This document shows positions 42,756 through 49,993 of a DNA stretch of 64,000 nucleotides, piece by piece. Within the stretch, counting starts at the first letter, position 1. Each line of letters opens with the position of its first letter. The DNA is taken from IMG/VR virus record IMGVR_UViG_3300025098_000012, positions 124,001 to 188,000 of that record; one strand, written 5' to 3'. The stretch is from a virus. Under the pieces are notes generated by a model. That model ran no database searches and was not told the origin of the DNA. It saw only the letters and a list, made by a program, of their open reading frames with translations. The position numbers and the translations under genes were made by a program.

Positions 42756-43286
42756 TTAAAATCTATACCCCATGCCATAGATCAAACCCCAAACCAAATC
42801 ACCATCTGGATTATATGGTGAGGTTGTCACCCCTGCATACATAGTGCTGTCTTCGTCTTTAACGAACTTCAAACGAAACGCACCCACAGGGAAGAACTGA
42901 CCATTAAGAGTAATCGTGTGTCCGACTGAAGCACCAACATCAAGACCTAAAGATTTCTTGTCAGAGATCTCATATCCTAATAACTCATAACTCGCACCTA
43001 GCATAAGACTAGGTGGTGTCTGAGACTCTACAAGTAAACCTTCCTCTGTAAACCTTTTGTTAGAGGAGGTAGGTAGATTGAACACAACCCATAATGCAAA
43101 GTTCTCATACATCTTACGAGATAAGATGAATGTGGCAGAGTTCGTAGGTACAGGTATTGAACCCTCTTCGTACCCACCGATGAACATTTGCGTTGTGCCT
43201 AGACTCACTTCCCAGTTATTCTCTTCAGCGTGAGAAATCGTAGAGGTGAGCAAGAAAGATAAGAGTAAAGCGATAGTAAGTCTCAT
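42756..43286 (-). CDS. Secreted outer-membrane beta-barrel-like protein
   Basis: A 176-residue protein with a clear signal peptide (MRLTIALLLSFLLTSTISHA, cleavage after HA) and a mature part of alternating beta strands (VSLGTTQMFIGGYEEG, PSLMLGASYELLGYEI, SLGLDVGASVGHTITLNG). It ends in YGMGYRF, with the terminal Phe expected of proteins inserted by the BAM complex. Known phage outer-membrane proteins can change the cell surface or block superinfection; that role is inference here. AAAGGAGAGACACC precedes the start. Confidence 0.75.
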   Translation of the reverse strand: MRLTIALLLSFLLTSTISHAEENNWEVSLGTTQMFIGGYEEGSIPVPTNSATFILSRKMYENFALWVVFNLPTSSNKRFTEEGLLVESQTPPSLMLGASYELLGYEISDKKSLGLDVGASVGHTITLNGQFFPVGAFRLKFVKDEDSTMYAGVTTSPYNPDGDLVWGLIYGMGYRF

Positions 43287-43316
43287 GGTGTCTCTCCTTT
43301 ATGGATAAAAGACACC

Positions 43317-43331
43317 GATAAAGAGACTATT
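43317..43331 (-). promoter_or_regulatory. Promoter-like motif AATAGTCTCTTTATC
   Basis: Diverged AATAGT-type motif 31 bases before the outer-membrane protein gene. Confidence 0.45.
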
Positions 43332-43334
43332 AAT

Positions 43335-43392
43335 CCCTAGATACGAAAAACCCCCCCCAAAATCTCAAAGGGAGATGAGGTTCTTTATAGAC
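43335..43392 (-). terminator. Intrinsic terminator after tagged gene 7
   Basis: On the minus strand AACCTCATCTCCC is followed by a G-rich arm and then GTTTTTCGTATCTAGGG. The stem is imperfect but GC-rich with a T-run. Its tail GTATCTAGGG is shared with two other terminator-like sites. Confidence 0.6.
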
Positions 43393-43393
43393 C

Positions 43394-43801
43394 CTACAGG
43401 CTGTTTTTTGCTCTGCGAATAACAGCAGGAGATGAAAGTCGATCACCCTTATTAGCACCCTCAATGATAGCAACCCAAGCCTCAACTGGAGAACTCGCTC
43501 TCAACTTCTTCTGTAAAGCCTCTCCCCACACTTGAATGTCCTGTTTAGTCATTTTTTGTGACTTCCAAGAGATCTTCTCTGATCCACCTCTAGTGTATTC
43601 TAGCGTCATGGTAAACATAGCAATACCATTATCATCTTCAACTGTAGCTGAGTATCCTTCATCACTTTCTACAACACGACCCATAACGAGCGTAGAAAAT
43701 GCCTCCTCAGACCAAGAAAAAGCAAAAGGATTTGCTTGCTTTTCAAGACGGGCGATTCTCATCTCAAGATTTCTGATTACTTCACTAGCTGATCTTCTCA
43801 T
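43394..43801 (-). CDS. Tagged protein 7, shared N-terminal helix
   Basis: A 135-residue protein starting MRRSASEVIRNLEMRIARLE, then KQANPFAFS. The body (GRVVESDEGYSATVEDDNGI, MFTMTLEYTRGG, IQVWGEALQKKLRASS) is not like the other tagged bodies. The tag ATG follows AATGGAGAAAAAAC; a longer reading from 43837 is rejected. Promoter motif 47 bases upstream. Confidence 0.85.
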   Translation of the reverse strand: MRRSASEVIRNLEMRIARLEKQANPFAFSWSEEAFSTLVMGRVVESDEGYSATVEDDNGIAMFTMTLEYTRGGSEKISWKSQKMTKQDIQVWGEALQKKLRASSPVEAWVAIIEGANKGDRLSSPAVIRRAKNSL

Positions 43802-43848
43802 GTTTTTTCTCCATTGGTTTTTGGTTAATGAGATCACCTATGTGAAGA

Positions 43849-43863
43849 TATAAATAAACTATT
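43849..43863 (-). promoter_or_regulatory. Promoter-like motif AATAGTTTATTTATA
   Basis: Exact consensus copy, 47 bases before tagged gene 7. Confidence 0.65.
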
Positions 43864-43864
43864 G

Positions 43865-43890
43865 AAATCCCTAGATACAAAAAAACCCCA
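43865..43890 (-). terminator. Partial terminator after the homing endonuclease
   Basis: On the minus strand GAGATGGGG then TTTTTTTGTATCTAGGG, identical to the 3-prime half of the terminator at 45208. The matching 5-prime arm is missing, so it looks like half of a duplicated terminator and may not work well. Confidence 0.5.
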
Positions 43891-43892
43891 TC

Positions 43893-44804
43893 TCACTCCA
43901 CACCAAACTTAACCATCCAACGACCAATCGTACTCGCACCCACATCAAGATACTTGGCAATCCTACGCTGACTCCAACCCTTACTCCTTAAGTCCTCTAA
44001 GATGCCTTTGTCCATCTTCTTCTTGATAGCATTGTTGCGACCTTGAAAACCAAAGTCCAACTTGTAAGACATACAATCGGGTACATGAGGCTTAATGATC
44101 TCAATGAAACGATCAGCGTTATCACCCTTAAAGTGAAACTCTCCTGCCTCCCCTTTTTTATGTGTCCAGTTAGGAGCTAAACCAAACTTCTCAAAGATTA
44201 AGTAAGCGTTAGCTCGACTCCCCTGTTTTGCTCCAAAACAAATCTGAGGCCAATGTCCTGCATTACCATCATCGAGATACCACATAGCCAAAGCTAACTC
44301 ATCTACTTGGTCTATAACATCAGACTTAACAACTTTCCAACCCTTATCCCTATCCTCATAGAACAAGTCTCGATACTCATTAAGCATTGGGTGAGCGTGG
44401 GTGCGAAAGATATATGAGGTAAAATCTCGGCTCTTCGCTGTGGTTAACTCACCACTTGACCATTTGCCCCACTTCTCTTGCTTCCACTCAAGATACTCTT
44501 TCTGATTCGGTGCGTGTCGTTCCTCATAGTGTGAAGCGTTCGTTCTAAAGGCAATACGACCGTCACCTAGCATAGAACCAATAAGGATTGATCTTAACTC
44601 CCCCTCAATCTTTGGTAGCTCAAGACGATCATATTTAGCCACTGTCTCAATCTCATAGCGTAGTCTCCAACTACGGACACGCTTTATGCTTGAGTCAACA
44701 CCCTCAGAAATCAACAAATCGTTAATCTGCTCCTGTGTTAAGTATTGCTTAGTATAGAGGTCTTCAAAACGCTCTTTAGATATAGGGCATGGTATCGCTC
44801 TCAT
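43893..44804 (-). CDS. Free-standing LAGLIDADG homing endonuclease
   Basis: A 303-residue protein. LAGLIDADG-type motifs are LIGSMLGDGRI and LALAMWYLDDGNA, with a Gly/Lys-rich DNA-binding region between (SYIFRTHAHPML). Helix-turn-helix segments occur at the N-terminus (LTQEQINDLLISEGVD) and at the C-terminus (SQRRIAKYLDVGASTIGRW). The start at MRAIPCPIS overlaps the stop of the membrane gene upstream (ATGA). Such genes spread by cutting intron- or gene-free sites; here it sits just downstream of the capsid gene. Confidence 0.85.
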   Translation of the reverse strand: MRAIPCPISKERFEDLYTKQYLTQEQINDLLISEGVDSSIKRVRSWRLRYEIETVAKYDRLELPKIEGELRSILIGSMLGDGRIAFRTNASHYEERHAPNQKEYLEWKQEKWGKWSSGELTTAKSRDFTSYIFRTHAHPMLNEYRDLFYEDRDKGWKVVKSDVIDQVDELALAMWYLDDGNAGHWPQICFGAKQGSRANAYLIFEKFGLAPNWTHKKGEAGEFHFKGDNADRFIEIIKPHVPDCMSYKLDFGFQGRNNAIKKKMDKGILEDLRSKGWSQRRIAKYLDVGASTIGRWMVKFGVE

Positions 44805-45118
44805 AACCAACCACCCCCTAGATCCTCTTTTCCTGTCAGCAACCAATATACTGTCGCAATCATAAAAAGAGTCATACAGATAAGAAAGTACACAAATCCT
44901 ACGATAACAAGTACCCCAATAGAGTTCAAGTTGAGATCAGAAAAGACAAAACCCCAAAAACCTTCCCAACTGAAGTAGCCAAGTAGCCCCCCTATGACGA
45001 ATCCTGTTAAACAAGTCATAAAGACAGACAAGTACAGGCTACACAAAGTAAGGAGGAACTTCCCTACCTTATGTACTAGGAAGCATACCCTGTTGAAGAT
45101 GCGTTCAAAAGCGTTCAT
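44801..45118 (-). CDS. Small membrane protein
   Basis: A 105-residue protein with about three hydrophobic segments (LLTLCSLYLSVFMTCLTGFV, FWGFVFSDL, IGVLVIVGFVYFLICMTLFM). Its ribosome site AGAGGT lies in a 16-base hairpin just before the ATG, and its stop overlaps the homing endonuclease start. No family recognised. Confidence 0.75.
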   Translation of the reverse strand: MNAFERIFNRVCFLVHKVGKFLLTLCSLYLSVFMTCLTGFVIGGLLGYFSWEGFWGFVFSDLNLNSIGVLVIVGFVYFLICMTLFMIATVYWLLTGKEDLGGGWL

Positions 45119-45120
45119 AA

Positions 45121-45187
45121 TGACCTCTTTAGGTTCTTGTGTGGTTGGTTGTGTTCCATTTGTACCACTATGAACCTAAAGAGGTCA
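45121..45187 (-). promoter_or_regulatory. Hairpin burying the ribosome binding site of the 45118 gene
   Basis: Perfect 16-base inverted repeat (45121-45136 with 45172-45187, 35-base loop). The gene-proximal arm AACCTAAAGAGGTCA carries the ribosome binding site. The longest such hairpin in the window. Confidence 0.7.
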
Positions 45188-45207
45188 AGATTTATTTCCC
45201 CTAGATA

Positions 45208-45245
45208 CAAAAAAACCCCATCTCCCGAAGAAGATGAGGTTCTTT
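45208..45245 (-). terminator. Intrinsic terminator after the major capsid gene
   Basis: On the minus strand AACCTCATCT, loop, GAGATGGGGTT and seven T. It lies 60 bases downstream of the capsid stop. A good rho-independent terminator. Confidence 0.75.
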
Positions 45246-45303
45246 CTAAGTACCTCTTACACCTACTAAGTAGGCGAATGTACAAGCATTGTTATCTTAA
45301 AGA

Positions 45304-46182
45304 TTAACGCTGTACAGTAAGACGAGCAAGACCACGAGGGTTGTAAGCTCCGATACCCAAGTTTTCAAAGACACTGAAGCCGATTGTACGAGCTTTAGGA
45401 TCGTCAGCAGAAAGGACGGTCAACTCGGTACGAACAGGGATACGACCAAACATCTCTGGCTCACAGCAGACATAAACAGTTCCAACAGGAACAAGTCGGC
45501 TAGTGATGATCTGAGCACCCCAAAGGGTAGCCTGTAGACCAGTCTTGAGAAGTGCCGCTTGGCTCTCGATGTCGAGAATGTCACGACCGAACTTACGGAT
45601 GTCAGCGTAATCACGAGCATTCATGAATACACGAGCAACACGAAGGTCATGACGCTCAATGAGGCTGTATGCGTCAGCAAGAACAGCACCATTAAGAGGA
45701 GCGATAACAGGAATGTCAGCGTTAGTCTGACCTGCAACGCTATCAAATCCGTTAGCCGCAACTGCATCAAGGATAGCGAATACACGCTCGTCCTCAGCCG
45801 CTTGGATTTGAGCACGAGCAAGATCCTGAGCACGCTCGATAAGGTCGAACCTACGCTCTTTGATCTGTGTGAGTGGGATCTCTGGGTTAGAAGCGATCTC
45901 AAACAATGGGAAGATAACCCTGCGTGGCTTGGTGATAGCAAGGATGTTCTCACCCTCTTCACCAACTACGAAAGCAGTCACATCGGGATCTTTGTCGTAG
46001 ATAGGTAAAGCACCATCTGGAAGTTGCTCGACTAAGAAAGTCTTACGACCAACAGAGGTGTAATCTCTACGAAGGCGAAGTGGTTGAGTCATTGAAGCGG
46101 CGAGCTTCGCACGACCCTGTGGAGTCTTAATGTAGTCAGAAATGATCTTCTGTTTTACGGCATTATCAACTGTATTACTCAT
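45304..46182 (-). CDS. Major capsid protein, HK97-fold candidate
   Basis: A 292-residue protein. The pattern is that of an HK97-type capsid subunit: an N-terminal arm, a long helix with ERRFDLIERAQDLARAQIQ, AILDAVAANG, then strands VFMNARDYADIRKFG and WGAQIITSRLVPVGTVYVC, and an end-domain IPVRTELTVLSADD. It follows protease, scaffold and a small capsid-like gene, the usual order, and is followed by a strong terminator. I rely on layout and secondary-structure pattern, so MCP is very likely but not proved by a signature motif. Confidence 0.85.
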   Translation of the reverse strand: MSNTVDNAVKQKIISDYIKTPQGRAKLAASMTQPLRLRRDYTSVGRKTFLVEQLPDGALPIYDKDPDVTAFVVGEEGENILAITKPRRVIFPLFEIASNPEIPLTQIKERRFDLIERAQDLARAQIQAAEDERVFAILDAVAANGFDSVAGQTNADIPVIAPLNGAVLADAYSLIERHDLRVARVFMNARDYADIRKFGRDILDIESQAALLKTGLQATLWGAQIITSRLVPVGTVYVCCEPEMFGRIPVRTELTVLSADDPKARTIGFSVFENLGIGAYNPRGLARLTVQR

Positions 46183-46204
46183 AATAAATCACTCTTCCTT
46201 TCTA

Positions 46205-46798
46205 TCAAATGCGTTGGTCGTATACCAACTCATCAGAAGTTGAGTCGGGAGCGATTTTAAGAATACCGATAGTAGTAGTATCAGTATGAGCGTTTGCGTT
46301 TCCTGTCTCAGTAGTCAAGAAACCATTACGAGAAGCAACAAGTGAAGCACCTGGAACATATGCTTGAGTCAAAGCTCCACCACCGTTGTCAATACGGATT
46401 GTCTCATAAAGAAGGTTTGCGTAAGTACCTTGTGCAGAAACATAAGGTCCTCGGTTTGACGCAACACCTGGTTGGTTTTCAAAAGCATTGCCCGAAGCAT
46501 TGTTGATGAAAACACCAAGTACACGCTCAGTTGCAGGTGCAACAGCCTGTGAAGGCCCACCATGCTCATTAGCAGTACCACGAGTAAAAGCGATAGAACC
46601 ACTAAGTACACCGAGTACATTTGTTAAAAGTCCAGGAGCGGTGGTAGTATCACCGTTACCTGCAAAATCTACGGGGTTAGACTGAGTGAAAGCACTGCTG
46701 TGTAGTTGACCTACAGTGTTACGCACACCAACATGGAGGATACGCAACGCAGAGCTTGACTCTGTAAAACCACCACTAGCTTGTCCAAGTAGAGCCAT
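46205..46798 (-). CDS. Probable capsid-associated or decoration protein
   Basis: A 197-residue Gly/Ala/Thr-rich protein with many short beta strands and no charged helix (NTVGQLHSSAFTQSNPVD, APGLLTNVLGVLSGSI). Directly upstream of the capsid gene; AGGAGAAATCTC precedes the ATG. The composition and place suggest a head decoration or cement protein. Confidence 0.7.
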   Translation of the reverse strand: MALLGQASGGFTESSSALRILHVGVRNTVGQLHSSAFTQSNPVDFAGNGDTTTAPGLLTNVLGVLSGSIAFTRGTANEHGGPSQAVAPATERVLGVFINNASGNAFENQPGVASNRGPYVSAQGTYANLLYETIRIDNGGGALTQAYVPGASLVASRNGFLTTETGNANAHTDTTTIGILKIAPDSTSDELVYDQRI

Positions 46799-46820
46799 GA
46801 GATTTCTCCTATTTAGCTCG

Positions 46821-46843
46821 TACTCTCTGTTTTCAAGAGAGTA
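46821..46843 (-). promoter_or_regulatory. Small hairpin before the 46798 gene
   Basis: TACTCTCT at 46821-46828 pairs with AGAGAGTA at 46836-46843 (7-base loop), about 23 bases before the ATG. It does not contain the ribosome site, so its role is unclear. A promoter motif is at 46912. Confidence 0.35.
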
Positions 46844-46911
46844 GTGTTGTGTTGAAATAGGGTGGTCTTACAACCAACCCCGAAAAGGTTTTCCAATATA
46901 ATAGCGTCAGA

Positions 46912-46926
46912 TATAAATAAACTATT
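46912..46926 (-). promoter_or_regulatory. Promoter-like motif AATAGTTTATTTATA
   Basis: Exact consensus copy between scaffold and the decoration-like gene, 113 bases before the start at 46798, farther than usual. It would give capsid genes extra transcription independent of the scaffold. Confidence 0.55.
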
Positions 46927-46943
46927 ACAAGTTTATCTATATC

Positions 46944-48512
46944 TTATCCGAAGAACTTGCTTACATCGGGAGCAGACTCCCAAAGTTTAGAAAGCTCATC
47001 AGAAGCACTTGAAGCCTCACGAGAGATGTTACCGAGAGTCTTAACAGCCGCTTTACGAGCAGAGGTGCGTGGGCGATAAGAAGCCTTCTTATCAGCCTTT
47101 TCCTCTTTAGCCTCTTCCTCAGTAGCTTCTTCTTCGGTAGCTTCTTCTTCGGTAGCTTCTTCCTCAGTAGCTTCTTCCTCAGTAGCTTCTTCGGTAGACT
47201 CTTCCTCAGCGTCTTCATCAGCCGCTGTGAAGATTGAAGCGAGGCGAGGGTCCATAGCCATTGCATCTTCTGCGTCCATGTCAAGACCCATGACATCTTC
47301 ACCCATGCTCATTGTAGTTTCGACTTCTTCAGCAGTATATCCATACTCTGGATCATTCTGCTCACGAGTGTCATCTGCTTCAAGCTCTGCAAGGAGAGTT
47401 GCCATCTCATTATCAGCAGTAGTGTCCATGTCAGACATATAAGTTGAAAGAGCTTCTGCAAGACGCTCAATCTTTGCTAAACGCTGAGTAGGCTGACCCT
47501 CTGAAGGCTCACTAGCAGGAGCAGTCTCAAGTGCTACAGTGTCGTTCTGACCTTGATAGCCTGTACCAACTTGTACTGCGTTATCAGCGAGTTTACGAAC
47601 CTTGCGAGCAAGACGAGCATTAGCGGCTTTAAGAGTAGCGATTTCTTCTGCGAGAGCTTCGGCTGATGAAGAGTGATCCTCAGCCATCATCATAGCCTCG
47701 TGATCTTCAGCCATCAACATTGCTTCGTGATCTTCAGCTTCAAGATCAGCCATGATTTGTGAAAGCTCATCTTCTGCTTCAAGTTCGTCTGCGAAAGACT
47801 CACCAAGACCAAGAGCGATTTCATCACGAGAAAGGAAGCCATCCTCATTCATATCAAGATCGTCAAAGATCTCGTCAGAGCCACCCCATTCGTCCATAGA
47901 AATCATGCCATCGCCATCGGTGTCATAAGCGTCAAACATAGAGTGACCCATGTGATCGTCAGCTTCTAGTTCATCACTTGCATTTCCTGGTCCTGTGAAT
48001 TCAAGACCTTCATCATACTCAGTTCCAACTTGTACAGCATTGTCAGCAAGACGAGCAACACGAGCATTAACAGTACGACTAGGAAGATCCATCATGCGAA
48101 GTGCAAGATCCTCGATCTCACGCTGTGAAGCAGTACGACCAAGACGACTTTCAGCGATGCGAATGCACTTAGCCGCTTTACGCTCCATAGCTTTTTTAAG
48201 GTTCTCTTGGCGAAGGTCATCAGTAAGAGCATAATCTTCAACAAGCTCATCGCTTACAGCAGGATGCTCTGGCTCCCAACCATAAGATGCAGGAGCAGGA
48301 CCAGAACGGTAAGGTCCTTTACGGACTCCTTCACCGAACTCTGAGTCGAAGCCATACTGATCTACAGAAGGCTGATCGGATGAAGCAGGGTGACCGAAGT
48401 GATCCCAACCAAGATTATCGTATCCTGGGAGGCCAGAGTTTGCTCTGCGATTTCTTCTACGAGCAAGCTCTGCCCTGCGAGACATATTCTTAGAACGAGA
48501 ATACCTAGACAT
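46944..48512 (-). CDS. Scaffold-like head protein with two EF-hand loops
   Basis: A 522-residue acidic protein between prohead protease and capsid genes, where a scaffold is expected. The N-terminal 30 residues are very basic (SRRAELARRRNRRANS). Residues 197-208 (DTDGDGMISMDE) and 220-231 (DMNEDGFLSRDE) match the EF-hand consensus at every ligand position, so calcium binding is likely. Two copies of LADNAVQVGT occur, then Met/His/Glu repeats (AEDHEAMLM, AEDHEAMMM), and an ATEEE repeat run in the C-terminal region. Such acidic, low-complexity cores are typical of scaffolds removed by protease. EF-hands in this position are unusual. Confidence 0.75.
   Translation of the reverse strand: MSRYSRSKNMSRRAELARRRNRRANSGLPGYDNLGWDHFGHPASSDQPSVDQYGFDSEFGEGVRKGPYRSGPAPASYGWEPEHPAVSDELVEDYALTDDLRQENLKKAMERKAAKCIRIAESRLGRTASQREIEDLALRMMDLPSRTVNARVARLADNAVQVGTEYDEGLEFTGPGNASDELEADDHMGHSMFDAYDTDGDGMISMDEWGGSDEIFDDLDMNEDGFLSRDEIALGLGESFADELEAEDELSQIMADLEAEDHEAMLMAEDHEAMMMAEDHSSSAEALAEEIATLKAANARLARKVRKLADNAVQVGTGYQGQNDTVALETAPASEPSEGQPTQRLAKIERLAEALSTYMSDMDTTADNEMATLLAELEADDTREQNDPEYGYTAEEVETTMSMGEDVMGLDMDAEDAMAMDPRLASIFTAADEDAEEESTEEATEEEATEEEATEEEATEEEATEEEAKEEKADKKASYRPRTSARKAAVKTLGNISREASSASDELSKLWESAPDVSKFFG
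47105..47195 (-). repeat. Tandem repeat coding for ATEEE units
   Basis: Near-perfect repeats of about 15 bases (AGCTTCTTCCTCAGT type on the plus strand) encoding five or more ATEEE units in the scaffold-like protein. Likely to vary in copy number. Confidence 0.8.
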
Positions 48513-48550
48513 AAGGCTATTCCTTTCTGTGGGGTGAAACAGGGCGAGAC

Positions 48551-49990
48551 TTATTTCTGCCCGTAAGTGTTAAGGGATAAGAGTTTAGCTAATCTTACAA
48601 GACGAAGAGTGTCTTGCTTCGACAGATTTTTACCATTTAAGTAGCTTGCTTGCTCCAGATAATCAACTACATCATTATACTGACTGGTTGAGCCGAGCAA
48701 ACTAGCTAACTTATAAACATGGGTAGGAATCTGAACATTACAGTGATTATTCACTAGAGTTATGTTCAGTACAGCTTCTTCAACAGACTTAGCTGTTCTA
48801 ACAGAAGCATCTAAGAGGCTCATGTACTTGGAAGCAGACATACCCTCTTTGACAATCGTATCGTTTTGTTCAACGACAGACTTATCAATAGGTGGGTTCA
48901 TTACTTCTTGAGCCTTCTCTGCTTTGAGTTCGTTTTCTAGCTTTTGGCGAAAACGATCTACAATAGCAGTCTCGTAAACATTTTCGAGCTGTTTCAACAA
49001 AGACTCGGAAGGTGCGTCAGCTTTATCATCACCACCTTCATCCTCATCCATGTCAAAAGGTCCAGCTTTCTTGTTTAGCTGACCATGAGGGTCATACCAA
49101 GGAGAACTCTGTAAACTAGACGCTTTAGCAATCCACTTCTGTGGAACTTCATTAAGTTGATCATCAGAAGCTGATTTAGCCATGTCAGCTTTAGGGATGT
49201 CTAATACATTGCGAGCGACAGCTCCTACAAATGCAGGGGTTGCAACCCAAGATGCTTCGATGAATGTAACACCTGCTGTACCACCGATTTCTTCATGACC
49301 ACAAAGCTCTGCTACTCTATGTTGATTTCCTTGTTCATCATAGAAAACATTGCCTTTCTCATATTTGATATGAGAACACATCTCGGTTTCATCAGCGGCC
49401 ACATGACCACATTTGGTGCAAATGGTAAAGTCTACGCTACATCCCATAGACATTGAGTTCATTTGACCCGACTCAATCTGTTTAACCAAGTCTTTGTGTT
49501 TGCGATCAGTAGCGACAAGGATGTCTACATATAAAGAATCACCGATGTCTCTAAGAACAGCATCAATGATCCGACCCTTAGATAGTTCTTCAACTTGGAT
49601 ATGCTCAACAAAGTTATGAGCACCAATGAAGGTCTGATAAGATTTCTTAATCACACCTCTTGACCATGAGTCGAGGTTGTTATTGATGAACTTATCAGTG
49701 CCAGAGCTGACACGATAGTCAGCGTATTTACGATTAATAGTTTGTCCACCCTCAGTGATCGAGCCTGTCTTTGTGTTTGGAGGTGTGATTGCATCGACAG
49801 AGCAAACGATAGTGGAGTGGGTAAGTAGAAATCTATCGGGAGTGAAAGGTTCGCCTAAGATGTCCTCTGCTTGCTTTTTGAGCGAAGCATTGATGGTTTT
49901 AGCACCAGAAGCGATCCTTACCTTATCCCATTGTAGACCATGAATGGAGGGCTGAACTACATTAGCCCTAGCATATCTTAAAAATGCCAT
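48551..49990 (-). CDS. Prohead maturation protease
   Basis: A 479-residue protein. The first half shows the phage prohead serine-protease pattern: a His in FIGAHNFVEH (about 125-130), then strand VDILVATDRK, SGQMNSMSMGCSV with the candidate nucleophile Ser179 or Ser181, and later WVATPAFVGAVARNVL. A cysteine cluster CTKCG and MCSHI (about 191-207) probably binds zinc. The C-terminal 230 residues are helical and may act as a scaffold-like extension. Order with scaffold and capsid genes supports the call. It would be the enzyme to cleave the scaffold, and possibly the N-terminal tags. Confidence 0.85.
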   Translation of the reverse strand: MAFLRYARANVVQPSIHGLQWDKVRIASGAKTINASLKKQAEDILGEPFTPDRFLLTHSTIVCSVDAITPPNTKTGSITEGGQTINRKYADYRVSSGTDKFINNNLDSWSRGVIKKSYQTFIGAHNFVEHIQVEELSKGRIIDAVLRDIGDSLYVDILVATDRKHKDLVKQIESGQMNSMSMGCSVDFTICTKCGHVAADETEMCSHIKYEKGNVFYDEQGNQHRVAELCGHEEIGGTAGVTFIEASWVATPAFVGAVARNVLDIPKADMAKSASDDQLNEVPQKWIAKASSLQSSPWYDPHGQLNKKAGPFDMDEDEGGDDKADAPSESLLKQLENVYETAIVDRFRQKLENELKAEKAQEVMNPPIDKSVVEQNDTIVKEGMSASKYMSLLDASVRTAKSVEEAVLNITLVNNHCNVQIPTHVYKLASLLGSTSQYNDVVDYLEQASYLNGKNLSKQDTLRLVRLAKLLSLNTYGQK

Positions 49991-49993
49991 GCT

